A stretch of 64,000 nucleotides of DNA from Paenibacillus antri (lineage in GTDB: Bacteria; Bacillota; Bacilli; Paenibacillales; YIM-B00363), in NCBI RefSeq assembly GCF_005765165.1, contig NZ_VCIW01000001.1, forward strand, positions 62,001 through 126,000, read 5' to 3'. The translations under genes were made by a program, and so were the position numbers. The notes beneath the pieces were generated by a model, which was given only the letters and a program-made list of their open reading frames with translations, had not been told where the DNA came from and searched no databases. Positions within the stretch are counted from its first letter, which is position 1, and every line of letters begins with the position of its first letter. Shown here one piece after another: positions 26,164 through 32,972 of the stretch.

Positions 26164-26230
26164 AGTATAAGATCGCTTTCAAACCGCCGCGTGTACGATT
26201 TTTAGGTACTAGGGGCAAATTTTTGACTTT
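26164..26230 (-). promoter_or_regulatory. Regulated promoter C of the binding-protein/kinase/regulator unit
   Basis: The minus strand shows an upstream block AAAGTCAAAAATTTGCCCC (26212-26230), no good -35, and -10 TATACT (26164-26169). From the base after the CCCC run to the -10 is the same distance as in promoters A and B. A cre-like sequence with one mismatch (26168-26181, TGAAAGCGATCTTA) overlaps the -10, and a second with two mismatches lies near 26147-26160. Confidence 0.6.
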
Positions 26231-26234
26231 CTCG

Positions 26235-27071
26235 TCAACCTTTCACCCCGCCGAGCGCGATTCCTTTAATCACGTGCTTCTGCAGCGCAATAAATACAAT
26301 AAATAACGGAACGATCGCTGACAAGGAAGCCATCATCATAATCGCGTAATTATTCGTATAGTCATCCCTGAACAACGCCATACCGAGCGGGATCGTGTAG
26401 AGTTCTCTGCTGATCAAGAAGATTAACGGATTCTGATAGTCATTCCACGACCATATAAATTTAATGATTCCCACCGTTGCTAATATCGGTTTACACAAGG
26501 GAAGCATGATGGACCAGAAAATTTTGAAATGGCCGGCCCCGTCGATTCTCGCCGCTTCGATAAAATCGTTATTGACGCCCATCATGAATTGGCGCAGTAG
26601 AAACGTGAAATAAATCGAGAACATGTCCATCATGATCAGCGAGGCATGCGTATCGTACAGCCCGAACCAGCGAACCAATAAAAATCTTGGAACAAGCGTC
26701 GCCTGCGCCGGGATAATCATGTAGGACAGCAACAAGATGAATACAAGATCCCTTCCCCGAAATCTCAGTTTCGTTAACGAGTAGGCGGCCATGGACGAGA
26801 ACGCGATCGTCAACAACGTAACCGCTAAAGAGATCTTAATCGAGTTAAGGTAAAAGGTATAAAAGGGGACGCTTCCCATCCACACCGCTTTAAAATTGTA
26901 TACCACGTTAATGGTTTCAGGAATCCATTGAATCGGAAATACCATGACATCGGTTTCGAATTTGAAGGCCGCCGACGTCATCCATAGCAAAGGGATGAGG
27001 AAAAACACGGACAACGCCGTCATGATTACGGTCGTTATGATTTTCGACAAACGATTTTTTATCCAGATCAT
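26235..27071 (-). CDS. Carbohydrate ABC transporter permease (MalG/UgpE type)
   Basis: A 278-residue permease with six helices and the EAA loop 'EAARIDGAGHFKIFWSIMLP' near residue 185. It ends in 'KHVIKGIALGGVKG'. ATG at 27069-27071 is preceded by GGGAGGA; the frame stays open to 27164 but that part overlaps the partner permease gene. Gap to the partner is 20 bp. Confidence 0.93.
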   Translation of the reverse strand: MIWIKNRLSKIITTVIMTALSVFFLIPLLWMTSAAFKFETDVMVFPIQWIPETINVVYNFKAVWMGSVPFYTFYLNSIKISLAVTLLTIAFSSMAAYSLTKLRFRGRDLVFILLLSYMIIPAQATLVPRFLLVRWFGLYDTHASLIMMDMFSIYFTFLLRQFMMGVNNDFIEAARIDGAGHFKIFWSIMLPLCKPILATVGIIKFIWSWNDYQNPLIFLISRELYTIPLGMALFRDDYTNNYAIMMMASLSAIVPLFIVFIALQKHVIKGIALGGVKG

Positions 27072-27091
27072 GGTGTAGATTCCTCCCTGCG

Positions 27092-28003
27092 TCACGCCGC
27101 ATCTTCTTTTCTGAATTTCCAAGTTACGGCGGTAATCAATGAAATAATCGCGAAAAGCAGCCACGAAATCGCCGAAGCGTACCCCATGTTATAGTTGATG
27201 AACCCTTCTTCGTAGATTCGGAAAACGACCACTGTGGAAGAGTTATGCGGGCCGCCGCCCGTTAAGAAAGCGATGATATCGAACACTTTAAACGAAGCGA
27301 TTAACATCGTAATGAATAAGAAGAACGTGGTCGGTCGCAGCATCGGAATCGTTATCTTAAAAAACTTCTGCAGCTCGGAGGCGCCGTCGATATCCGCCGC
27401 CTCGTACAGTTCGTCGGAAATGTTCGTCAATCCGGCCAGATAGATAATGATAATATACCCGAGCCCCGCCCACGCGCTTATGATCGCGATCGATAACAAC
27501 GAAGTGTCCGGGTCCGCCAACCACGTCGGCAGCTCCGCGATCCCGAGACGCCTCAAGAACTGATTGACCGGCCCCAAGGAAGGATGTAACAGCGCGCTCC
27601 AGACCGTCGCGATCGCGATGATCGAGGAGATGTAGGGAATAAAAAATACGACCTTAAAGTATCCCTGCCAGTACACCTTCGTATGAATGATTACCGCCAT
27701 GACTAACGCAATCGCGATCGAGACCGGCACCGTCAATACCGTATAGTATAGATTGTTCTTTAAGGCCAGAATAATGCTCGAATCTTGGAACATCTTCATG
27801 TAATTATCCAATCCGATAAATCGAATCCCGGATAAGCCGGAAATCAAATCCCACTCCGTAAAACTTAAATAGAGCGAAAACACTAAAGCGAAAGCGTTAA
27901 ATAGAAGCATCCCGATCAATTCCGGCAAAAGAAACAGCCACCCCGTCAACGCTTCCTTCCGCTTCTGGTTCCACACTGTTCTGTGGCGTTGGAACTCTCC
28001 CAC
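27092..28003 (-). CDS. Carbohydrate ABC transporter permease (MalF/UgpA type)
   Basis: A 303-residue permease with six helices and the EAA loop 'EAADIDGASELQKFFKITIP' near residue 205. The start is taken as GTG at 28001-28003 with AGGGGTGA a few bases upstream, in preference to an ATG at 28027 that lacks a ribosome site and would lie at the predicted transcript start. It is the first gene of the transporter operon behind promoter A. Confidence 0.92.
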   Translation of the reverse strand: MGEFQRHRTVWNQKRKEALTGWLFLLPELIGMLLFNAFALVFSLYLSFTEWDLISGLSGIRFIGLDNYMKMFQDSSIILALKNNLYYTVLTVPVSIAIALVMAVIIHTKVYWQGYFKVVFFIPYISSIIAIATVWSALLHPSLGPVNQFLRRLGIAELPTWLADPDTSLLSIAIISAWAGLGYIIIIYLAGLTNISDELYEAADIDGASELQKFFKITIPMLRPTTFFLFITMLIASFKVFDIIAFLTGGGPHNSSTVVVFRIYEEGFINYNMGYASAISWLLFAIISLITAVTWKFRKEDAA

Positions 28004-28038
28004 CGCTATCACCCCTGCAAGTATCATGTTATAGGTGT

Positions 28039-28105
28039 ACTATAAAGCATTATTTCGTTTCGCAATGGGCAGATTATGACCTGCGAAGGGTAAAAATTTT
28101 ACCTT
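28039..28105 (-). promoter_or_regulatory. Regulated promoter A of the ABC permease operon
   Basis: The minus strand shows an upstream block AAGGTAAAATTTTTACCC (28088-28105), a middle block GGTCATAATC, a conserved TTGCGAAACG, and -10 TATAGT (28039-28044). The whole stretch aligns base for base with promoter B before the GH88 gene, with identical spacing. Confidence 0.65.
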
Positions 28106-28129
28106 GCATCCTTGAGGTCGGCGACGGCC

Positions 28130-29881
28130 TCATCCTAGCTCCGGAGCGTCGGTCAGTTCAATGATCGGCTCTTTCGTACCGTGCAGCTCGAAAATAACGA
28201 ATTCATTGAGGCCCTTGCGGAGCAGCGGTCCCGGGAGGTACAGCGTGCGCTGCGGCCCCTTCTCCCAGTAACGCCCAAGATGGAAACCGTTGATCCATAC
28301 GACGCCCTTCGTCCAACCTTCCAAACGGACGAACGTATCCGCGATGTCATCCACCGTCAGCTCGCCTTTGTAAAAGACGGGGGTCTCCGCCGTTACCCGC
28401 TTGGCCGGAAAGCTCTGGAACGGAACGGCATCAAGCGCGTCAAGCGGCAACGGGTACATCTTCCAATCGAACAAGAATTGATTGTCGAGCCTAACGCCTT
28501 CAGTAATTCCTTTACAATCCTTGAGCTGAGGTCCGTAGTTCACTCGGCCCATGTTTTCGACAAGGATATCGAGCGTAGCCCCTTGCGGCGGTATATCCAC
28601 CACAAGCGGTTTCGGCTCCCACCGCTCGACCGTTCCGATATATAGCCCGTCTATGAACACCTGCGCGCGATCGCGAACCTCCTGCAGATGCAGCTCCTGT
28701 CCAACGCGCGGGCCCGACACTTGCGTTCGGTACAAGATGAAGCCGTAACCCTGACCGAGCTTCTCCATCGGTTCCGGGCAGCTGCGTCTCGCCGGTTCGG
28801 ACAGCGCCTCCAGACAACCGAACAGGTCGGCGGCTTGCGACATCTTCACCGCACCGTACCGTTTCTTCCGCGACGATTCGGGCAAGTCTGCCGACACTTC
28901 GGCTCCGTGCTTCCGCAGCACCTCTCGTACCTCGATATACTTCTCCGTGACGTCGCCGCACTCGGACAACGGCGCATCGTAATCGTAACTGGTCACGGTC
29001 GGTTCATACTTGTCCTGGTAGTTCGCTCCGTTGTAAAAACCGAAGTTGGTGCCCCCATGGAACATATAGAAATTGACGGACGCCCCCGCCTGCAGCATGC
29101 GGTCGAACACGTCGGCGACATCGTTCGCCTCGCGCGAGTGATGCGGCTTGAGCCAATGGTCGAACCAGCCGTTCCAATACTCCATGCAGACGAGCGGCTC
29201 CTCCGGACGATATTCCCGAAACTTCGCGAACTCCTCCTCCGGTCTGGAACCGAAATTCACGGTTGCGAGCGCGTCGGGCAACGTACCGCCTTGCAGCATG
29301 GAGTCGGTCGGACCGTCCGAGGTAAACAGCAAGACGTCCGCGCCCCGCGCCTCCAGACCTGTCTTCAGATACGCCAAGTACTCCCGATCGTTGCCATAGC
29401 TGCCGTATTCGTTCTCGATTTGCATCGCGATGATCGGTCCGCCGTTCGTGCTCAGCAGCGGCACGAGCTTCGGCAGAAGCGCATCGTAATAGGCATCGAC
29501 CTTCCGCAAATAGACGTCATCCATGCATCGCAGACGGATGTCCGAATGACGCAGCAACCAGGCCGGCAGCCCGCCGAATTCCCATTCGGCGCAAATGTAG
29601 GGACTCGGCCTCACGATGACATGCAGACCCAGCTCCCCCGCCAGCGTGACGAATCGCTCAACGTCCGCAATGCCGTCGAAGCGGAACGTCCCTTCTCTGG
29701 GTTCGTGTAAATTCCACGGAACGTATGTCTCCACCGTGTTAAAGCCGCACGCCTTCAGCTTTACTAGCCGATCCTCCCAGTATTCCGGGACGATGCGAAA
29801 GTAATGAACGGCTCCCGAAAGGATCCGAAACGGCTTTCCCCCTAAATAAAACTGCGATTTCCTTACCTCAAGATTCGCCAA
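28130..29881 (-). CDS. GH35 beta-galactosidase
   Basis: The 583-residue cytoplasmic enzyme is a standard GH35: 'LSGAVHYFRIVPEYWEDRL', 'PWNLHEP', 'RPSPYICAEW', acid/base glutamate in 'MQIENEYGSYG', nucleophile glutamate in 'VCMEYWNGWFD', and the C-terminal jelly roll with 'VWINGFHLGRYWEKGPQRT'. It would remove terminal beta-galactose from imported oligosaccharides. TTG start, with GGAGGG seven bases upstream. It begins 2 bp after the GH88 gene and shares its promoter B. Confidence 0.93.
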   Translation of the reverse strand: MANLEVRKSQFYLGGKPFRILSGAVHYFRIVPEYWEDRLVKLKACGFNTVETYVPWNLHEPREGTFRFDGIADVERFVTLAGELGLHVIVRPSPYICAEWEFGGLPAWLLRHSDIRLRCMDDVYLRKVDAYYDALLPKLVPLLSTNGGPIIAMQIENEYGSYGNDREYLAYLKTGLEARGADVLLFTSDGPTDSMLQGGTLPDALATVNFGSRPEEEFAKFREYRPEEPLVCMEYWNGWFDHWLKPHHSREANDVADVFDRMLQAGASVNFYMFHGGTNFGFYNGANYQDKYEPTVTSYDYDAPLSECGDVTEKYIEVREVLRKHGAEVSADLPESSRKKRYGAVKMSQAADLFGCLEALSEPARRSCPEPMEKLGQGYGFILYRTQVSGPRVGQELHLQEVRDRAQVFIDGLYIGTVERWEPKPLVVDIPPQGATLDILVENMGRVNYGPQLKDCKGITEGVRLDNQFLFDWKMYPLPLDALDAVPFQSFPAKRVTAETPVFYKGELTVDDIADTFVRLEGWTKGVVWINGFHLGRYWEKGPQRTLYLPGPLLRKGLNEFVIFELHGTKEPIIELTDAPELG

Positions 29882-29883
29882 CG

Positions 29884-31047
29884 TTATCCCTCCGATATCA
29901 AAGATCGCTTCGTATCATCGTACCAATACCCGTTTATTCCTCGTTCCAGGCGGACAAGCGCCTCCAAATAAAAATAATCGCCCCAGATCGTGAAATCGTC
30001 CGGGGATGAATTGCCCCTGACATGGTAGGAGCCTCTTTTTATAAATCCGTCGACCTCCGGTTCGCCGGTCGTCGAGTAGTTCTCGACGAGCGATTTCATC
30101 GACAGCGAAACTCCTTCTGCAAAGAAACTCCGTTCCGGATCGTCGGCCGCCATCAAACTTAACAGTTCTAGAAGCCCAGCGGCGACGATGGAAGAAGCGG
30201 AACTGTCGCGATATTCGTCCGCGGTATTCGGTACATCGAAATCCCAATAGACAACGCGATCTTCGGGTAAACGCTCAAGGAAATAACGAGCCAACCGTTT
30301 CGACGTTTCTAAGTAGCGAGCATCTCTCGTATAACGGTACGACAGTGCAAAACCGTAGACCCCCCAAGCTTGTCCGCGCGTCCATGTCGATCCGTTCGTA
30401 TACCCTTGCGCGGTATCGCCGCCGATCGGCTCGCCCGTTTCCATTTCGAAGCGGAACGTGTGGTAGGAAGAGTCGTCCCCCCGAACAAGATACCGGCGGC
30501 TTTTGTCGGCCTGCGCGACGGCAACTTCCCGATACTTGTCGTCGCCCGTCTGCTCGAACGCCCAATAGAGCAGCGGCAGGTTCATCATACAATCGATAAT
30601 GATTTTTCCGCCGTTCCTCGGATCGGCTGCAGGCCCCCATGCTTGGATATATTGCCCCTTCTCCCTCCAGCGCAGCATCAGTTTCTCGGCGGCTCGCAAC
30701 GCAAGCTCCCGTGCGCGCTCGTCCCGCTCGACGATCCATCCGGCTTTCGCGGACAGCGAATACAGAAATCCGATGTCGTGATGATCTAACACTCGGTTTG
30801 CCTCTAAGCGCTCGCGAAAACTTTGAATGGTTCCGACGGCTGCATCGCGGAACTCCGCGTCCTTGCTATATTCATAACAAAGCCACAGAATGCCGGACCA
30901 GAAGCCCTCGGTCCAATCGTTGTTGGGAGTCAGTGTGTACTTCTTTCCCCCGTCCGTGCTCACGTGAGGAAATCGGCCTTTATATTTTTCAATATTCCGC
31001 TTTGTCTTCGACAGCGCGTCTTCAATGGCTCGTTTCCAAAGACTCAT
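29884..31047 (-). CDS. GH88 unsaturated glucuronyl hydrolase
   Basis: The 387-residue protein follows the (alpha/alpha)6-barrel GH88 pattern, with 'NNDWTEGFWSGILWL', the aspartate of 'HDIGFLYS', the catalytic aspartate in 'KIIIDCMMNLPLLYWA', 'GSTWTRGQAWGVYGFAL' and the final 'FTIWGDYFYLEALVRL'. The family hydrates the unsaturated uronic acid left at the non-reducing end by polysaccharide lyases. Its presence means this locus works downstream of a lyase, which is not in the window. ATG at 31047 follows AGGGGA. It is first in an operon with the GH35 enzyme. Confidence 0.93.
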   Translation of the reverse strand: MSLWKRAIEDALSKTKRNIEKYKGRFPHVSTDGGKKYTLTPNNDWTEGFWSGILWLCYEYSKDAEFRDAAVGTIQSFRERLEANRVLDHHDIGFLYSLSAKAGWIVERDERARELALRAAEKLMLRWREKGQYIQAWGPAADPRNGGKIIIDCMMNLPLLYWAFEQTGDDKYREVAVAQADKSRRYLVRGDDSSYHTFRFEMETGEPIGGDTAQGYTNGSTWTRGQAWGVYGFALSYRYTRDARYLETSKRLARYFLERLPEDRVVYWDFDVPNTADEYRDSSASSIVAAGLLELLSLMAADDPERSFFAEGVSLSMKSLVENYSTTGEPEVDGFIKRGSYHVRGNSSPDDFTIWGDYFYLEALVRLERGINGYWYDDTKRSLISEG

Positions 31048-31084
31048 GCTTGTTCCCCTGCTCTCTTTGTCATGTTATAGGTGA

Positions 31085-31151
31085 AATATAGAGCAATTTC
31101 CCGTTTCGCATTGGAATGATTCTGACCGGCGAGGGGTAAAATTTTGACTTT
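31085..31151 (-). promoter_or_regulatory. Regulated promoter B of the GH88-GH35 operon
   Basis: The minus strand shows an upstream block AAAGTCAAAATTTTACCCC (31133-31151), middle GGTCAGAATC, then ATGCGAAACG, and -10 TATATT (31085-31090). It aligns with promoter A without gaps from the CCC run to the transcript start and the CATG downstream. Confidence 0.65.
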
Positions 31152-31164
31152 CTACCGCGACACG

Positions 31165-31201
31165 AAAAAAGCCGTTTCATTTTGCGAAAATGAAACGGCT
31201 T
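31165..31201 (-). terminator. Terminator of the fucosidase gene
   Basis: GCCGTTTCATTTT and AAAATGAAACGGC pair perfectly, and the minus strand continues with TTTTTT. It lies about 100 bp after the fucosidase stop codon and just upstream of promoter B. Confidence 0.88.
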
Positions 31202-31301
31202 ACTCTATCGTGGTAAGAATCATCCTGTTTCATTTACAGGATTGAATGAGACCGGGGCCATGGGTCTGGAATCCGCTCCTACCGCCCCGCGAGGGCACCG
31301 A

Positions 31302-32588
31302 TCATGAATACAGTTCCAGTTCGATGACCGTATCCCAATCGTCCGGCAATTCCGCTCCTTTGAGCGTAATGAATGCGCCGCTCTCGATATCGGAATAACG
31401 ATCGGCCATCCAAGGTACGGACACGATCAGTTCGCTGCCGTCGCGAAGGAGGCGGGCCTTCTTAATCTTCCCCTTCAGGCCTTGGAAGTAGATCGGTCCG
31501 ACGCCCCGGTCGAACACATGCGCGTACAGCTTATTGCCGTTCTGCGTGTACCTTCCCCATTCCGGCTTCGGCAACGACGAGGCGCTGCAGCCGTAAATGC
31601 TGTCGCCGTTCAATCGCAGCCACTCGCCTACGCCCGCAAGCACATCTAGCGACGGCTTCGGAATTTCCCCCTTGGCGTCCGGCCCGACGTTGAGCAGCAG
31701 GTTCCCGTTCTTGCTCACGCATTCCACCAGCGTACGCACGACCTGCTTCGGCGACTTGTACGCGCGATCCTCGGCATGATAGCCCCAGTTGTCGTTAAGC
31801 GTGACGCACGCCTCCCACGGAACGGATTTCCCGTTCGCGTCGACGATTCCGCCCGGCGGAATGATCTGCTCCGGCGAATGGAAATCCCCCGCGTACTCCT
31901 CCGGCTCCGCCGCCTTGATGTTGCCGCCGAGGCGGTTATCGATGATGATGTCCGGCTGAATCGAACGGATCATCCTCACGAGTTCCGTCGCCTTCCACTT
32001 CTCCCCGGTCATATCGTCGTACGAGTAGTCGAACCACATAATGTCAATCGGGCCGTAATTCGTCAGCAGCTCGCGAACCTGGCCATGCATGTAGGTCAAA
32101 TACCGGTTGAAGTCTATAGACTTGTCCCTGAACTCCTCGTTGTCCCGCTCCGGGTGAATGCGGTCGCCGTATGCCGGATAATCGTCATGATGCCAATCGA
32201 TGATCGAGTAGTAGAAGCCTACGCCCAAGCCTTCCGAGCGGAACGCATCCACGAACTCCCGAACCAAGTCGCGACCCGCCGGCGTATTCGTCGCTTTATA
32301 GTCCGTCAGCGCGCTGTCGAACAGACAGAAGCCGTCGTGATGCTTCGTCGTCAGCACCGCGTACTTCTGTCCCGCCAGCTTCGCGGCGCGCGCCCAGGCC
32401 CGCGGGTCGTACCGAGCGGCATCGAACTCCTCCAAATAGGGCTGATAGGCCTCGTTGCTGATCCGTTCCACGCTCCGGACCCACTCTCCGCGCGCGGGGA
32501 TCGCATACACCCCCCAATGAATGAACATGCCGATTCGGTCGTGCATGAACCACTTTATGCGTTCTGGATAATCTCCGTATTTTTCCAT
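31302..32588 (-). CDS. GH29 alpha-L-fucosidase
   Basis: The 428-residue protein has GH29 hallmarks: 'RIGMFIHWGVYAIPARGEW', 'TKHHDGFCLFDS', 'YYSIIDWHH' and the nucleophile aspartate in 'DIMWFDYSYDD'. A small beta domain forms the C-terminus. No signal peptide is visible, so it trims fucose from imported oligosaccharides. I start it at ATG 32586-32588 behind GGAGGAG; the frame upstream to 32630 has no ribosome site. It has its own upstream region (promoter D) and terminator. Confidence 0.92.
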   Translation of the reverse strand: MEKYGDYPERIKWFMHDRIGMFIHWGVYAIPARGEWVRSVERISNEAYQPYLEEFDAARYDPRAWARAAKLAGQKYAVLTTKHHDGFCLFDSALTDYKATNTPAGRDLVREFVDAFRSEGLGVGFYYSIIDWHHDDYPAYGDRIHPERDNEEFRDKSIDFNRYLTYMHGQVRELLTNYGPIDIMWFDYSYDDMTGEKWKATELVRMIRSIQPDIIIDNRLGGNIKAAEPEEYAGDFHSPEQIIPPGGIVDANGKSVPWEACVTLNDNWGYHAEDRAYKSPKQVVRTLVECVSKNGNLLLNVGPDAKGEIPKPSLDVLAGVGEWLRLNGDSIYGCSASSLPKPEWGRYTQNGNKLYAHVFDRGVGPIYFQGLKGKIKKARLLRDGSELIVSVPWMADRYSDIESGAFITLKGAELPDDWDTVIELELYS

Positions 32589-32792
32589 AGACGTTTTCTC
32601 CTCCGTTTTTTGCATTGCCGGATTGCGCATGCAAAAAGTTTGCCAACGACTTCAATTCATCATTCGCCTCTTCTACATCGGTTCATGTTTACGATACTCA
32701 TTGGCGATCCATTGCTGCTCTTCGATCATCTCCTTCGGAATGAATTTCGCTTATCCCTCAGGAATGTATCAACCTTGAGAGAATGCAACCTC

Positions 32793-32862
32793 ATATTAAA
32801 TTGTAATAGCAAACGCCATGCGCATAATTTTTACGTTGCACGAGGAATTTTTTTACGACTTT
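32793..32862 (-). promoter_or_regulatory. Candidate regulated promoter D of the fucosidase gene
   Basis: The minus strand starts with AAAGTCGTAAAAAAATTCCT (32843-32862), continues with a TAAAAAT block and GGCGTTTG that align with promoter C, and has -10 TAATAT (32793-32798) at nearly the same distance (one base more). It is more degenerate than A-C, and the leader to the start codon would be about 200 bases. Confidence 0.4.
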
Positions 32863-32897
32863 GCTCTTAGCCGCTTCCAATAACGTTAATAAAAAAG

Positions 32898-32927
32898 AAC
32901 CCAACCAATTTGACGTTGGTTGGGTTT
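32898..32927 (-). terminator. Terminator of the giant surface-protein gene
   Basis: AACCCAACCAA and TTGGTTGGGTT form a perfect 11-bp stem with a loop of about 7, followed on the minus strand by TCTTTTTTATT. It lies 45 bp after the stop codon. Confidence 0.9.
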
Positions 32928-32972
32928 CTCGCATTATTTGGCCGATGTATGCAAAAGTCTTGCTTTCCGCGC

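Larger units (their letters stand above)
32589..32972. other. Intergenic region between fucosidase and giant surface protein
   Basis: These 384 bp hold no convincing gene. They contain the 5' region of the fucosidase gene, the candidate promoter D at 32793-32862 and the terminator of the giant gene at 32898-32927. The rest is AT-rich and otherwise featureless. Confidence 0.7.
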
